A stretch of DNA of 17,415 bases from CAZTWC01 sp964617105 [NCBI: uncultured Myxococcia bacterium] (GTDB lineage: Bacteria; CAZTWC01). Positions 7,894-16,789 of this stretch are shown here, in pieces. Made by a program: the position numbers and the translations under genes. The stretch spans positions 1 to 17,415 of the forward strand of contig CAZTWC010000054.1 in assembly GCA_964617105.1 (NCBI GenBank), in the 5' to 3' direction. The notes under the pieces are model-generated. The model worked only from the letters and a program-made list of their open reading frames with translations, searched no databases and was not told the DNA's origin. Every line of letters begins with the position of its first letter. Positions within the stretch are counted from its first letter, which is position 1.

Positions 7894-10857
7894 TTATTGT
7901 TTGTTAACCATCATTTTAAGGTAGGCTGCCCGTAATTCTTGTTCCACTTGTTTTTTTAATTTGTAATGGCAAATTGCTCCAGGTTTTATCCGTTGCTTAC
8001 TTTGAAGATCTACAAAAATCATCAAGCTGCTGTTTACTTGCACTTTGGTTATAAAATTGGACCTGGAGAATTTATGGCTCAACATAGCGATGATACGGGG
8101 GTAAAAATCGTCCTGCAATTGTCTTTGACGGAATTTAATTTTTCCGATGATAATTTCCAGGTCTACAATAGTTGCCAATGAGGCGAGTCCGGAGATTTTG
8201 AAGGGAAAACGGTTTCGTTTGTCTTTGTCCTTGTTTATAGCATCCAATATAGATAAGGTTTTGTCTTTAAGGTTATAGGTGCGTCTGGTCCAGTCATAAT
8301 TTTCCACTTCGTAATATTGCAGTAATTCATGTAATTTGATGCCTTTTCCATAAAGAGTTTGCAGATAGTTGGATAAAAAATGACAGATACTTCGCAGGTA
8401 TGACTGGTAGAATTCAGTGGTTACCTCTTCCCAGAGAATATTCCCCTCTTCATCAAGGATAAAAACAGAATATCCGGTGGGAGTTTTAGAAGAGAAAATT
8501 TGGACCTGGCCAGTTTTGTTTTCCTGCAGCGAATTTTGAAGAGACTTTAAGGAGTGACAAAAACTGTCTATTGTGAGATGGGTGCAGTTTTTAATATCAG
8601 TGTTGATCTTCTTGGCCAGTATACGATTATTGGGTATCTTTTGGATGTTTACTTTTTTTCCGTCTTTAGTGGAAAAAAAGTAGTAGCAGCCGCTTATCTG
8701 GGTTAAGAAGTTGGTGTAGTCATGCTTATTGACCTGGCTGGAAGTTGGAGCAAAAGTGCTATACAACTCCTTGATAAGGTTGTTGGTTCTCAATTTGGCT
8801 GCCGAGGCCATCCTGCCGGAGTGGCTCCAGACTTCAATGGAACTAAGTGGCGTGGCTCCGGATAAAAACAGTTGGATGATGTTTTCCAGGCATTTAAGAA
8901 ATCCTTTTAGCCCATGGTGGCGAATATTGAATAGTTCTCCCCAGGAGTTGATATATATTACCCCCAGGTTACGAATTAAATTATTATCCTGGGCGCCATA
9001 GTTTAAAATGTCCCATTTTTCGGTGATCAAATAGCTGGAATCGTTCTGTTTTAGTTCATCTTCCTGGCGGCAGTCGAAATTGAGCAGGATGATGGTTTTT
9101 TCTCTTTTAGCAGAATTCTTGAATGCTTCGATGTCCACCTTAAAAGAGTCATACTCCAGAAAAATCTTTCGCATCCTGGAGAGCAGGAATTTTAGACTGT
9201 CCAGTTTAATGTTCAGTGAATTTTGCGTGGTGGTTAACAGCGAAATAGTGGTTTTGGGATGATAGATGCTGTTGTAAACTGTCCAGACCATGAGTTGCAG
9301 CATATCAGTTGATTGGTAAATCGGAGACAGATAACCTTTTCCCTTCTCAACTTTTTCACTTTTTTCCCGAAAGAGAGCCCAACTCTGGCTGTCTTCAAGT
9401 AAGGAAACGGTAATATGGTTTTCAGACAGGTCACCGTGAAAAAAGTAGGTGTAAAGATGTTCTACCTTGTTTTTCTTTTTACCAAAGGCGGCCAATAGTT
9501 TTCTGCCCAACACGGTGAGGTCATCCTTGTTTATCAAAAAACCCTTACCAAGGTCCTGGGCCTTATTGACTAACTCCCTGTAAGTGTCCAGCATGAAATC
9601 GCGGATATCATCGCCGAATTTTTGAATTTTATCCAGTTTCCATAGGTTGATATTATCCAGTTCGTTCACCAGTTGGGCATCCCACCCCCATTTTAAGATG
9701 TAATTCTTCATCACATTAAACTTTTGTTCGAACTGGACCCGGTTGGTGGCTTCCTGGGAGATCTTTAACCCGGTTTTTAGGTAAAAACTTTGCTGCAAAA
9801 TTTGGAAGGAGTTCCAATCGCCTTTATCTGAGTAATATTCACTTACGGAATCGAACATAAGAATATAGGGGTCTGCCAGTTCAGAGGCGTTGGGATTGGC
9901 AAAAACCCTTTCTTTGAGAAGGTCGCAGAGTAAATTTGTTTCGCTTTCAGTATCGATATATTTGGCTAAAAGGGCCATTTTCAGCAAAGATTTAAAAGGG
10001 GATTTTAAGAATTTGGCCATCTGCCAGAGGGCGGCGCCAAAAAATTCCTGCATCGATATTTTTTCCAGATATCCCAAATCAAGGCAGTCCTCCGGGTCCA
10101 CCAACTGCTTACGGGAGTTCAATTCAAGCAGCCAGTGATAATCTTTTTCTGAGTAACCTAAAGGGGTAAGCCACCAGAAAGGTATTTGTCCTTGTATTAG
10201 TAGCGCGGTACGGTAAAATTCTTCCTTTAGCAGTTTCGACATAGCAGAACCAGCGCTTTCTTCGTCACTAGTGCCAAAGTCATTTTGCTGGGCTTTGCTG
10301 ATATCGGTAAGAAAGAAATGTACCTCCAAACCTCGTTTATTGTAGGCCCATTCTTCGATGATATTGGCTTTTTCTTGTAGAGCACACAGATCCTGGTAAC
10401 GCATTTCTTTGCGGTTGATGATCACCCAATAGTCCACATCCGATTTGGCCGATTGACCTATGGTTCCAAGGCTTCCCATGGTTAACAACGATTTAATTGC
10501 CGGGCGCCTCCACACCCCTCTGAAATCGATTAAGGTGCCAGGAAATAATTCCTGAGTAAATTTTTTTCCGGTACTGTAATAGTTAAAATTATAAATACCA
10601 TGGGGAGTTGGATTTTTTTCTTGATATCTTTTCTTATTGAAACCGGGAAGTCCTTTATGTTCAAGATGCAGCAACACCGGAATTACCATAAAAGTTTTAA
10701 AACGCTCCGGATCAAGGGAGAATTGCAGCATGTTTAACTTACCCTGGTTGTATCGTTTAAAGGCGAGCAAATACCGGGGCAGCAGTTTTTTCAGCAGATT
10801 GACATCTTTGGGCTGGTGGACCGTCAGATCGATTTGTTGTTGGTTATCTTTTCGCAT
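7894..10857 (-). CDS. cyaA: Class I (CyaA-type) adenylate cyclase
   Basis: This 987-aa cytoplasmic enzyme should make cyclic AMP from ATP. The class I catalytic motif is present at residues 127-145: MGSLGTIGQS followed by SDVDYW. Asp140 and Asp142 correspond to the two metal-binding Asp of the nucleotidyltransferase fold. A conserved LEVHFFLTD strand follows at 177-185. In E. coli CyaA the equivalent segment reads MGSTGSVGQS...SDLDIW. The remaining 700 or so residues are helical and correspond to the regulatory half, longer than in E. coli (848 aa). The ATG at 10857 gives the expected N-terminus, although no strong ribosome site is seen. A good promoter lies about 70 bases upstream, and the DGG-repeat gene follows after 21 bases. 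No CRP gene is in the window. Class I cyclases are best known from gammaproteobacteria, so presence here suggests transfer or an under-described branch. Confidence 0.9.
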   Translation of the reverse strand: MRKDNQQQIDLTVHQPKDVNLLKKLLPRYLLAFKRYNQGKLNMLQFSLDPERFKTFMVIPVLLHLEHKGLPGFNKKRYQEKNPTPHGIYNFNYYSTGKKFTQELFPGTLIDFRGVWRRPAIKSLLTMGSLGTIGQSAKSDVDYWVIINRKEMRYQDLCALQEKANIIEEWAYNKRGLEVHFFLTDISKAQQNDFGTSDEESAGSAMSKLLKEEFYRTALLIQGQIPFWWLTPLGYSEKDYHWLLELNSRKQLVDPEDCLDLGYLEKISMQEFFGAALWQMAKFLKSPFKSLLKMALLAKYIDTESETNLLCDLLKERVFANPNASELADPYILMFDSVSEYYSDKGDWNSFQILQQSFYLKTGLKISQEATNRVQFEQKFNVMKNYILKWGWDAQLVNELDNINLWKLDKIQKFGDDIRDFMLDTYRELVNKAQDLGKGFLINKDDLTVLGRKLLAAFGKKKNKVEHLYTYFFHGDLSENHITVSLLEDSQSWALFREKSEKVEKGKGYLSPIYQSTDMLQLMVWTVYNSIYHPKTTISLLTTTQNSLNIKLDSLKFLLSRMRKIFLEYDSFKVDIEAFKNSAKREKTIILLNFDCRQEDELKQNDSSYLITEKWDILNYGAQDNNLIRNLGVIYINSWGELFNIRHHGLKGFLKCLENIIQLFLSGATPLSSIEVWSHSGRMASAAKLRTNNLIKELYSTFAPTSSQVNKHDYTNFLTQISGCYYFFSTKDGKKVNIQKIPNNRILAKKINTDIKNCTHLTIDSFCHSLKSLQNSLQENKTGQVQIFSSKTPTGYSVFILDEEGNILWEEVTTEFYQSYLRSICHFLSNYLQTLYGKGIKLHELLQYYEVENYDWTRRTYNLKDKTLSILDAINKDKDKRNRFPFKISGLASLATIVDLEIIIGKIKFRQRQLQDDFYPRIIAMLSHKFSRSNFITKVQVNSSLMIFVDLQSKQRIKPGAICHYKLKKQVEQELRAAYLKMMVNKQ

Positions 10858-10872
10858 CTAGTAAGATGTTAA

Positions 10873-10903
10873 TTGATGAAAGGCAAAAAAAACATGATAT
10901 AAT
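10873..10903 (+). promoter_or_regulatory. Candidate promoter elements for the 124-aa protein gene
   Basis: TTGATG (10873-10878) and a perfect TATAAT (10898-10903) are 19 bases apart, slightly long. A second possible -10, TATACT, lies at 10943-10948 without a good -35. Both sit in the gap shared with the cyclase promoter, so the choice is uncertain. Confidence 0.3.
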
Positions 10904-10925
10904 AAAATTTAAAATAATATTCTTT

Positions 10926-10954
10926 ATTATATTGGCAAAGATTATACTGGTCAA
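10926..10954 (-). promoter_or_regulatory. Strong sigma70-type promoter for the cyclase unit
   Basis: Read on the minus strand, TTGACC (10954-10949) and TATAAT (10931-10926) are separated by exactly 17 bases. This is the closest match to consensus in the window. It would give a leader of about 60 bases before the cyclase ATG. No obvious CRP-type operator overlaps it. Confidence 0.7.
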
Positions 10955-10995
10955 GAGATAAAGTATGGTCAGATTGATTTCAGAGAAGAAAAATA

Positions 10996-11370
10996 ATGAT
11001 TAAATTACCCTCACTCAATAAAAATATGCCCAAATCCGGTAAGATGGATTTTCACTGTTTTCGGCACAGTTTTTTTCGTAAATTGCTTCCCCAATATAAA
11101 CCAGGCGATAAGGCTCGTATACCGGGACGAACCGATCGTCCACTGGTTTTTCTTTGGCCGGGGCGGGGGGCCAAGAAGGTAAACAAATTTATTAAATTCT
11201 CCAAAGGTTATGCTAAATATAAGTATGTTTTTCTTAACCTGGAGGTCTCTAAATTGGAATTTATTCAGGAATATTCCAATTTTACCTATTATGCCACCGA
11301 ACAAGAGTTGATACCCGATCAGATTTGGGAGTGGGATGATTATTCTAAAATCTGGAAACGGATGAGTTGA
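10996..11370 (+). CDS. Hypothetical protein, 124 aa
   Basis: I do not recognise this protein. It is basic at the N-terminus and middle (FRHSFFRKLLPQYKPGDKAR, GRGAKKVNKFIKF) and acidic and aromatic near the C-terminus (WEWDDYSKIWKRM). It has no signal peptide, membrane helix or known motif, so it should be cytoplasmic. The frame is clean and isolated between two genes on the other strand. An AGAAG-like stretch lies before the ATG, and promoter-like sequence lies upstream. Composition is like that of its neighbours. It is divergent from the cyclase gene and converges on asnS with a 45-base gap. It is probably a real lineage-specific gene, but a spurious frame cannot be excluded. Confidence 0.6.
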   Translation: MIKLPSLNKNMPKSGKMDFHCFRHSFFRKLLPQYKPGDKARIPGRTDRPLVFLWPGRGAKKVNKFIKFSKGYAKYKYVFLNLEVSKLEFIQEYSNFTYYATEQELIPDQIWEWDDYSKIWKRMS

Positions 11371-11415
11371 AATAATTTCCAGTAAATTAACTTCGTCACG
11401 AATTAGCAGCAGAAG

Positions 11416-12711
11416 TTATGGTATGATCCTCTCTAGCATCCGTGGAAACGGGATGGTTTCCCGCACGTGGTGGGTTCCGCATAGCCAGGCTACGGTTCTT
11501 TCCAGTCCCAGACCAAAGCCGCCGTGGGGCACGCTGCCGTATTTCCGCAAGTCCAAATACCAGAAGAAATCTTCCTCCGACAGGTCATGTTTTTTCAGGC
11601 TTTCCAACAGAGTCTGATAATCGTCTTCTCTCTGTCCTCCGCCGATTATCTCGCCGTAACCTTCTGGAGCCAGCACATCCACTCCCATAGCCAGGTCTGA
11701 ATTCTGCGGATCTTTTTTCATGTAGAAAGCCTTGCATTGCCTGGGCCAGCGGTGAACCAGGATGGGGCGGTCGTATTGCTGGGTGAGTACAGTTTCGTCT
11801 TCACCGCCAAAATCTTCGCCGTATTTGAAGGCGTGTCCCACTTGCTCCAATTTCTCTACCGCCTGTTGGTAAGTGATACGATGGAGAGGCCGCTTAACCT
11901 GTTCCAGTTTGGAGATGTCCCGTTCCAATAGATCCAGGTTTTTTTTCTGTCTTTCCAATACCCGCTCTACCAGATAGAGAACCAGATCCTCAGCCAGGTC
12001 CATTACTCCATCCAAATCGTAGAAGGCCATCTCCGGCTCCACCATCCAAAATTCTGTAAGGTGACGGCGGGTTTTTGATTTTTCCGCTCTAAAGGTAGGG
12101 CCGAAACAGTAAACTTTGGAAAATGCCATGGCATTGGCTTCGTTATAGAGTTGTCCCGATTGGGCCAGGAAGGCATCTTGACCAAAGTATCCCAGTTTGA
12201 AAAGGGAAGTGGTACCCTCACAGGCATTGGGAGTGATAATCGGAGTGTCCATTAGGATAAATTTGCGCTGGTGAAAAAAATCGTTGATTGCCGAAATCAC
12301 CTCGTCTCGGATTTTCATAATGGCAAACTGCCTGGAGGAGCGTAACCACAAGTGACGGTTGTTCATCAGGAAACTTACGGTGTGCTCCTTGGGCTGGATG
12401 GGGTAGTCTATGCAGTTACTGAGCATTTCGATGTTGGTAACGCCCAGTTCAAAGCCCAAAGGAGATCTTTTATCTTCCCGGATCACACCGGTTACTGCCA
12501 GGGAGGATTCCTGGTTTAATTCATCGGTGAGAGTGAAAATTTCGGGGCTAACCTCTTTTTTAAAAACTACACACTGGATAATACCGGTGCCGTCCCGAAG
12601 TTGCAAAAATCGCAATTTGCCGCTGGAGCGTTTGTTGTAGAGCCATCCGTAAAGAGTGACTTCTTTGCCCAAATGGGTGCTGATATCTTCAATATATACT
12701 TCTGGTTTCAT
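11416..12711 (-). CDS. asnS: Asparaginyl-tRNA synthetase
   Basis: A 431-aa class II aminoacyl-tRNA synthetase that charges tRNA-Asn in the cytoplasm. An OB-fold anticodon-binding domain (about residues 15-100) precedes the catalytic core. Motif 2 is [19 protein letters not shown] (207-225) and motif 3 is [13 protein letters not shown] (398-410). The HLWLRS segment and the [10 protein letters not shown] terminus are typical of AsnS rather than AspS. It is about 35 residues shorter than E. coli AsnS but lacks no motif. The start is the ATG at 12711, preceded by GGAGGG four to five bases away. It follows gyrA by 22 bases on the same strand and is likely co-transcribed. A true AsnS implies a direct route to Asn-tRNA, at least for this enzyme. 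Confidence 0.95.
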   Translation of the reverse strand: MKPEVYIEDISTHLGKEVTLYGWLYNKRSSGKLRFLQLRDGTGIIQCVVFKKEVSPEIFTLTDELNQESSLAVTGVIREDKRSPLGFELGVTNIEMLSNCIDYPIQPKEHTVSFLMNNRHLWLRSSRQFAIMKIRDEVISAINDFFHQRKFILMDTPIITPNACEGTTSLFKLGYFGQDAFLAQSGQLYNEANAMAFSKVYCFGPTFRAEKSKTRRHLTEFWMVEPEMAFYDLDGVMDLAEDLVLYLVERVLERQKKNLDLLERDISKLEQVKRPLHRITYQQAVEKLEQVGHAFKYGEDFGGEDETVLTQQYDRPILVHRWPRQCKAFYMKKDPQNSDLAMGVDVLAPEGYGEIIGGGQREDDYQTLLESLKKHDLSEEDFFWYLDLRKYGSVPHGGFGLGLERTVAWLCGTHHVRETIPFPRMLERIIP

Positions 12712-12733
12712 TTTCCCTCCGATAAGTGGATGG

Positions 12734-15223
12734 TCATTTGTCCTGCAATAGTTCCAGTTGTTTGGATTTTTGGCTCTGGTCATCACTCTCATCGGTTTTT
12801 GCCAGCCGGGTAAAACCGATCACCTTTTCATTCGCAGACAGAGAAACCAGTTTGACCCCCTGGGTATTTCGGCTGATCACAGAAATACCGCTGGTCTCCA
12901 ACCGGATCATTTTACCCGAAGAAGTGAGGATCATCAGTTGGTCGTCATCGCTGACCTTCATAATACCTACCACCTTACCGTTACGCTTGGTGGTTTTAAT
13001 GGTGATAACTCCTTTGCCGCCTCGTTTGGTTTTGCGGTATTCAGTGTGTTTGGTTCGTTTGCCAAAACCGTTTTCTGTAATAGTCAGGATGGTAGATTTT
13101 TCATTTAACACACCCATGCCTACCACCTGGTCATTTTCCGCCAAATTAATCCCTTTGACTCCACGCGCGACTCTGCCCATGGGCCGAACATCGGTTTCAT
13201 TGAATCGAGCAGTTTGACCCAACCGGGAGGCGATAAAGATTTCACATTCCCCATCAGTAAGTTGAACATCTATCAGTTCGTCATCTTCTTCAAATTTGAT
13301 GGCAATAATACCAATAGAGCGGGGATTGGAGTAAGCCATAAGATCGGTTTTTTTGATGATCCCGTTTTTGGTAACCATGGTGATATATTGGCCTTCCTTA
13401 AACTCTTCTACTGGTAGAATACCTAATACCTGTTCATCTTTGGCCAGGTTAACCAGATTAATAATCGGTTTTCCTTTGGATGTCCGGCCAGCAGTTGGTA
13501 CCTGGTAAACCTTCAGCCAGTAACATCGCCCTATGTTGGTAAATATCATAATGTAAGAGTGGGTATGAGCATTGAAAATCTGCTTTATAAAGTCATCTTC
13601 TCTGGTGGAGGCGCCGGTAATCCCTTTTCCGCCACGGCGTTGCGCCCGGTAAAGCGAGAGAGGATTGCGCTTGATATAACCCCGGTGACTCACCGTAACC
13701 ACCATCTCCTCCTGGGGGATCAGGTCTTCGATGTTAAAGTCGCCCACATCCTGGATAATTTGAGTGCGGCGATGGTCGCCATATTTTTGTTTAATCTCCA
13801 AGAGTTCATCTGAGATTAGGGTGAAGAGTACTTTTTCATCGCGTAATATCTCCTCCAATCGGGCGATCTCTTTGCGTAACTGCTCCAGTTCGGAGATAAT
13901 TTTTTCCCGTTCTAATCCGGTAAGACGCTGCAGCCTCATTTCCAAGATAGCCTTGGCCTGGGATTGAGTGAATTGAAACCGGAGCATCAAAGACTCTTTG
14001 GCCTGTTGGGGACCAGGTGATTTTTTGATCAAGGCGATTATTTCATCAATATGATCCAGGGCTTTTTTTAAACCCTCTAAAATATGAGCCTGGGTCTTGG
14101 CCTTGGACAGATCAAAGCGGGTACGCCGTAACACCACCTCTTTACGGTGCTGGATAAAATGGGTAAGTGCTTCTTTGATGTTGAGCACCCTGGGTTGCCC
14201 CTTAACGATGGCCAGCATGTTGATTCCAAAGGTGGTCTGCAGGTTGGTTGACTTGTAGAGTTTGTTGAGCAAAATGTTGGCATCGGCATCTCGCTTCAAT
14301 TCAATATAGATGCGCATACCTTTACGGTCCGATTCATCTCTTAATTCGCTGATGCCGGTGATCACCTTGTTTTTAACCAGATCGGCGATTTTTTCGATCA
14401 GTTTGGCCTTATTTACCTCAAAGGGCAGTTCGGTAACAATAATTGCCTCTCGTTCAGAACCCTTTTTGATCTTTTCTATATCGGTGCGGGCTCTCATCTT
14501 GACCAGGCCCCGGCCGGTTTTGTACGCCTGTAAAATTCCTGCGCGACCGCAAATAAAAGCCCCGGTGGGAAAATCGGGGCCGGGCACATGCTGAAGCAGG
14601 TCCTCTATAGCTGCCTGTGGGTGTTTGATTAAATGAATTACCGCACCGATAATTTCGCTTAAATTGTGAGGAGGAATGTTGGTGGCCATGCCGACCGCGA
14701 TACCAGAAGAACCGTTTATCAGCAGGTTGGGCAAGCGTGAGGGCAATACACTGGGCTCATTTAAAGAGTCATCATAGTTAGGGGTAAAAGTTACGGTTTC
14801 CTTTTCGATATCCCGCAACATTTCATCGGTGATACGGGCCATCCGTACCTCTGTGTACCGCATGGCTGCCGGCGGGTCGCCATCTACCGAACCGAAGTTG
14901 CCCTGGCCATCTACCAGCATGTAGCGCATCCTGAAATTTTGGGCCATTCGTACCAGAGAGTCATACACTGCTGAGTCACCGTGGGGATGGTATTTACCGA
15001 TTACATCACCCACAATGCGGGCCGACTTTTTATAGGAATTGGAATAGGTGTTTTTCAAGTCCTTCATGGCGTAAAGTATACGCCGATGTACAGGTTTCAT
15101 TCCGTCTCGAACATCGGGCAAGGCTCGACCAATAATGACGCTCATGGCGTACTCTATGTAAGAGCCCCGCATCTCGTCTTCGATATTGATAGGTTTTACT
15201 TTAGAGAACATCTCTGGTTTCAT
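12734..15223 (-). CDS. gyrA: DNA gyrase subunit A
   Basis: An 829-aa subunit that, with GyrB, introduces negative supercoils. The N-terminus is the standard [20 protein letters not shown] sequence. The active-site Tyr123 lies in [10 protein letters not shown]. The GyrA box QRRGGKG (528-534) separates it from ParC, and the C-terminal beta-pinwheel follows. The quinolone-resistance region reads [10 protein letters not shown] with Ser84 and Asp88, the wild-type susceptible residues (E. coli Ser83, Asp87). The start at 15223 has a weak AGGT upstream; Met5 is an alternative. asnS follows after 22 bases. The leader contains a hairpin and U-tract that may regulate it. Length and motifs are complete. 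Confidence 0.97.
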   Translation of the reverse strand: MKPEMFSKVKPINIEDEMRGSYIEYAMSVIIGRALPDVRDGMKPVHRRILYAMKDLKNTYSNSYKKSARIVGDVIGKYHPHGDSAVYDSLVRMAQNFRMRYMLVDGQGNFGSVDGDPPAAMRYTEVRMARITDEMLRDIEKETVTFTPNYDDSLNEPSVLPSRLPNLLINGSSGIAVGMATNIPPHNLSEIIGAVIHLIKHPQAAIEDLLQHVPGPDFPTGAFICGRAGILQAYKTGRGLVKMRARTDIEKIKKGSEREAIIVTELPFEVNKAKLIEKIADLVKNKVITGISELRDESDRKGMRIYIELKRDADANILLNKLYKSTNLQTTFGINMLAIVKGQPRVLNIKEALTHFIQHRKEVVLRRTRFDLSKAKTQAHILEGLKKALDHIDEIIALIKKSPGPQQAKESLMLRFQFTQSQAKAILEMRLQRLTGLEREKIISELEQLRKEIARLEEILRDEKVLFTLISDELLEIKQKYGDHRRTQIIQDVGDFNIEDLIPQEEMVVTVSHRGYIKRNPLSLYRAQRRGGKGITGASTREDDFIKQIFNAHTHSYIMIFTNIGRCYWLKVYQVPTAGRTSKGKPIINLVNLAKDEQVLGILPVEEFKEGQYITMVTKNGIIKKTDLMAYSNPRSIGIIAIKFEEDDELIDVQLTDGECEIFIASRLGQTARFNETDVRPMGRVARGVKGINLAENDQVVGMGVLNEKSTILTITENGFGKRTKHTEYRKTKRGGKGVITIKTTKRNGKVVGIMKVSDDDQLMILTSSGKMIRLETSGISVISRNTQGVKLVSLSANEKVIGFTRLAKTDESDDQSQKSKQLELLQDK

Positions 15224-15237
15224 GTTTGATTACCTGT

Positions 15238-15292
15238 AAAAAAAGACTCTCGCTGAGCTCTTGCTGCGCTATTGCAGAATATTGCCCGAGAG
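15238..15292 (-). terminator. Hairpin plus U-tract before gyrA (attenuator or terminator)
   Basis: On the minus strand CTCTCG (15292-15287) pairs with CGAGAG (15252-15247). A short inner CTGC/GCAG hairpin can form within the 34-base interval. T, C and seven T follow (15244-15238), then AGGT and the gyrA ATG. This resembles a rho-independent terminator. It could end the upstream REC-PAS transcript or attenuate gyrA. The outer stem is only six pairs, so the call is tentative. Confidence 0.4.
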
Positions 15293-15297
15293 ATATG

Positions 15298-15303
15298 ATT
15301 GTA
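15298..15303 (-). promoter_or_regulatory. Candidate -10 element of gyrA
   Basis: TACAAT on the minus strand is one base from consensus. It would start a transcript just before the hairpin at 15247-15292, making that hairpin the first structure in the leader. No good -35 is seen 16-18 bases upstream, where the sequence is a run of A and T. Confidence 0.3.
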
Positions 15304-15372
15304 TCAAAAAAATAAAGTTTATTTTATCTCTAGATGAGAATTGATTTAGTATATTTTCAATGGTAAAAAGTG

Positions 15373-16134
15373 TCAAGCATGTTGCCGAAAGACTATCTCG
15401 ATTCCATCAATAATATTGGTACGGATATAGATTGGAGCCGCCAGTCCATCTACAACTCGGTGCTTGCCATTTTTATCGGTAAGGAGAGTTCCGGAGGGGA
15501 ATTTGGTTAGTTGGCCGCTTTCTTGAATTTGCTGAAGTAAAAGGCCGGGCAACGGTTCGCCTTTTTCGGTTATAGCATTGAATACCTGGAAAAATTTTTG
15601 GCCTATAGCCTGCTTGAAACTGTACCCGGTTAGAATCCTGGCTGCCCGGTTGATGGCTATAATATCACCCTTAGTGTTCAGGGAGATCACCCCGTCTTCG
15701 ATAGTGAGCAAATTAAGGTTGTGTCTCTCTTTCTGCAGGGTCAGTTGCCGCTGGGTTTTTTTCATATGGATGTAGTTTTTTACCATTCCTTTTAGTTCGT
15801 AAACATTATAAGGCTTAGGTAAAAAAGCGGTTACTCCCATATTGAAACATTTGGCGATATCTTCATCATTGCTGTAACCGGTGTGCACAATCACTGCACA
15901 TAGTGAGGATGGGGTAAGATCTATATTAGCCAGGAACTGGAAACCGTCCATAACTGGCATCCGCAGATCTAAAATTACCAATAAAGGGAACTCTTTTTCA
16001 AACAACTTTAGCCCCTCTTTACCGTTGGGAGCGTAGTACAATTGGTAATTGTCTTTTGATAGGTTCAGGTTTATGGAATTAAAGATTATCTCTTCATCAT
16101 CGATAACCAGAATTTTATCTTGCTTTGCCAACAT
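15373..16134 (-). CDS. Response regulator with REC and PAS domains
   Basis: A 253-aa cytoplasmic protein. The receiver domain (about 7-122) has the acidic pair Asp12/Asp13, phospho-acceptor Asp56 in ILDLRMP, Thr85 and Lys107 in LPKPYN, so it should be phosphorylatable. A short helical linker leads to a PAS domain (about 140-250) with IEDGVISLNTKGDIIAINRAA and ILTGYS. There is no DNA-binding, GGDEF, kinase or other output domain, so it may act by binding another signalling protein. No histidine kinase is adjacent. The ATG at 16134 has GGAG four bases before it. The gene is divergent from the FKBP isomerase gene and lies 149 bases upstream of gyrA on the same strand. Confidence 0.92.
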   Translation of the reverse strand: MLAKQDKILVIDDEEIIFNSINLNLSKDNYQLYYAPNGKEGLKLFEKEFPLLVILDLRMPVMDGFQFLANIDLTPSSLCAVIVHTGYSNDEDIAKCFNMGVTAFLPKPYNVYELKGMVKNYIHMKKTQRQLTLQKERHNLNLLTIEDGVISLNTKGDIIAINRAARILTGYSFKQAIGQKFFQVFNAITEKGEPLPGLLLQQIQESGQLTKFPSGTLLTDKNGKHRVVDGLAAPIYIRTNIIDGIEIVFRQHA

Positions 16135-16166
16135 TTTCTCCGTTAAATTTTATCTAGTATTTTACA

Positions 16167-16195
16167 AAATTACCACAATTGGCAATCCCTGGCAA
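16167..16195 (-). promoter_or_regulatory. Candidate promoter for the REC-PAS gene
   Basis: On the minus strand TTGCCA (16195-16190) and TAATTT (16172-16167) are 17 bases apart. A second TTGCCA (16185-16180) with TAAAAT (16164-16159) at 15 bases is an overlapping alternative. Either fits the position before the ATG at 16134. Confidence 0.35.
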
Positions 16196-16255
16196 GACTC
16201 TTTTCAGAAACCAAAATAATAGGCTATATAACCGCATATGAGGGGAATTATTAAG

Positions 16256-16284
16256 TTGACTTTGTTTTTTAAATGATATTGAAT
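16256..16284 (+). promoter_or_regulatory. Candidate promoter for the FKBP isomerase gene
   Basis: TTGACT (16256-16261) and TTGAAT (16279-16284) are 17 bases apart and would give a leader of roughly 28 bases. The -35 is very good and the -10 moderate. Confidence 0.45.
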
Positions 16285-16318
16285 AGTTGGTTTTCACCAG
16301 GGTTTTAGGAGAGAAAAT

Positions 16319-16768
16319 ATGAGTAAGATAAGAGAAGGTGATTCGGTTAAAATTCACTATGTTTGCAAGTTGGAGGATGGTTCTGTCTTCGATTCATCAA
16401 AAACCAAAGGGACACCATTACAGTTCTCTATTGGAGCCGGACAGGTGATTAAAGGGCTGGAAGATGCGTTATTGGGAATGAAGAGGGGAGAAACCAAAAC
16501 TGTGTCAATCTCTTCTGAAGATGGTTATGGTGATTATGATTACAACAAGGTGCTAGTGGTGAAGCGTACCCCAGAGTTAGAACAGGCCAATCCATCCGTA
16601 GGCCAGGTGCTGCAGATGAGAAATCCCGATAGCGGTGAGGTAATCCAGGTAACAGTGACTCACCAGGGTGAAGAGAATATCACTCTGGATGGAAACCATC
16701 CTCTGTCTGGAAAAAATCTAATTTTTGAGGTGGAGGTAGTGAAGATAATTAAGCCCAGCAAGCAATGA
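16319..16768 (+). CDS. SlyD-like FKBP-type peptidyl-prolyl isomerase
   Basis: A 149-aa cytoplasmic protein-folding helper that interconverts cis and trans prolyl bonds. The FKBP core is split in the SlyD manner. The first part (about residues 1-70) has VKIHYVCKLEDGSVFDSS, PLQFSIGAGQVIKGLEDALLGMKRGE and an EDGYG turn. An insert-in-flap domain (about 71-125) follows, and then the hallmark DGNHPLSGKNLIFEVEV returns to the core. It lacks the long His/Cys-rich metal-binding tail of E. coli SlyD, so the symbol slyD is not given. AGGAG lies eight bases before the ATG. It is divergent from the REC-PAS gene and converges on the thymidine kinase gene with a 21-base gap that shows no clear terminator. 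Confidence 0.93.
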   Translation: MSKIREGDSVKIHYVCKLEDGSVFDSSKTKGTPLQFSIGAGQVIKGLEDALLGMKRGETKTVSISSEDGYGDYDYNKVLVVKRTPELEQANPSVGQVLQMRNPDSGEVIQVTVTHQGEENITLDGNHPLSGKNLIFEVEVVKIIKPSKQ

Positions 16769-16789
16769 GCGCGTTTCCAGAACCCTCGG

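Noticed and set aside
11388-11418. TAACTTC/GAAGTTA inverted repeat between the 124-aa gene and asnS
   Set aside because: Seven AT-rich pairs with a 17-base loop and no U-tract on either strand; it also includes the asnS stop codon.
12726-13217. 163-codon plus-strand frame opposite the gyrA 3' end
   Set aside because: It is a shadow of the conserved gyrA C-terminal coding sequence; the translated product has no coherent features.
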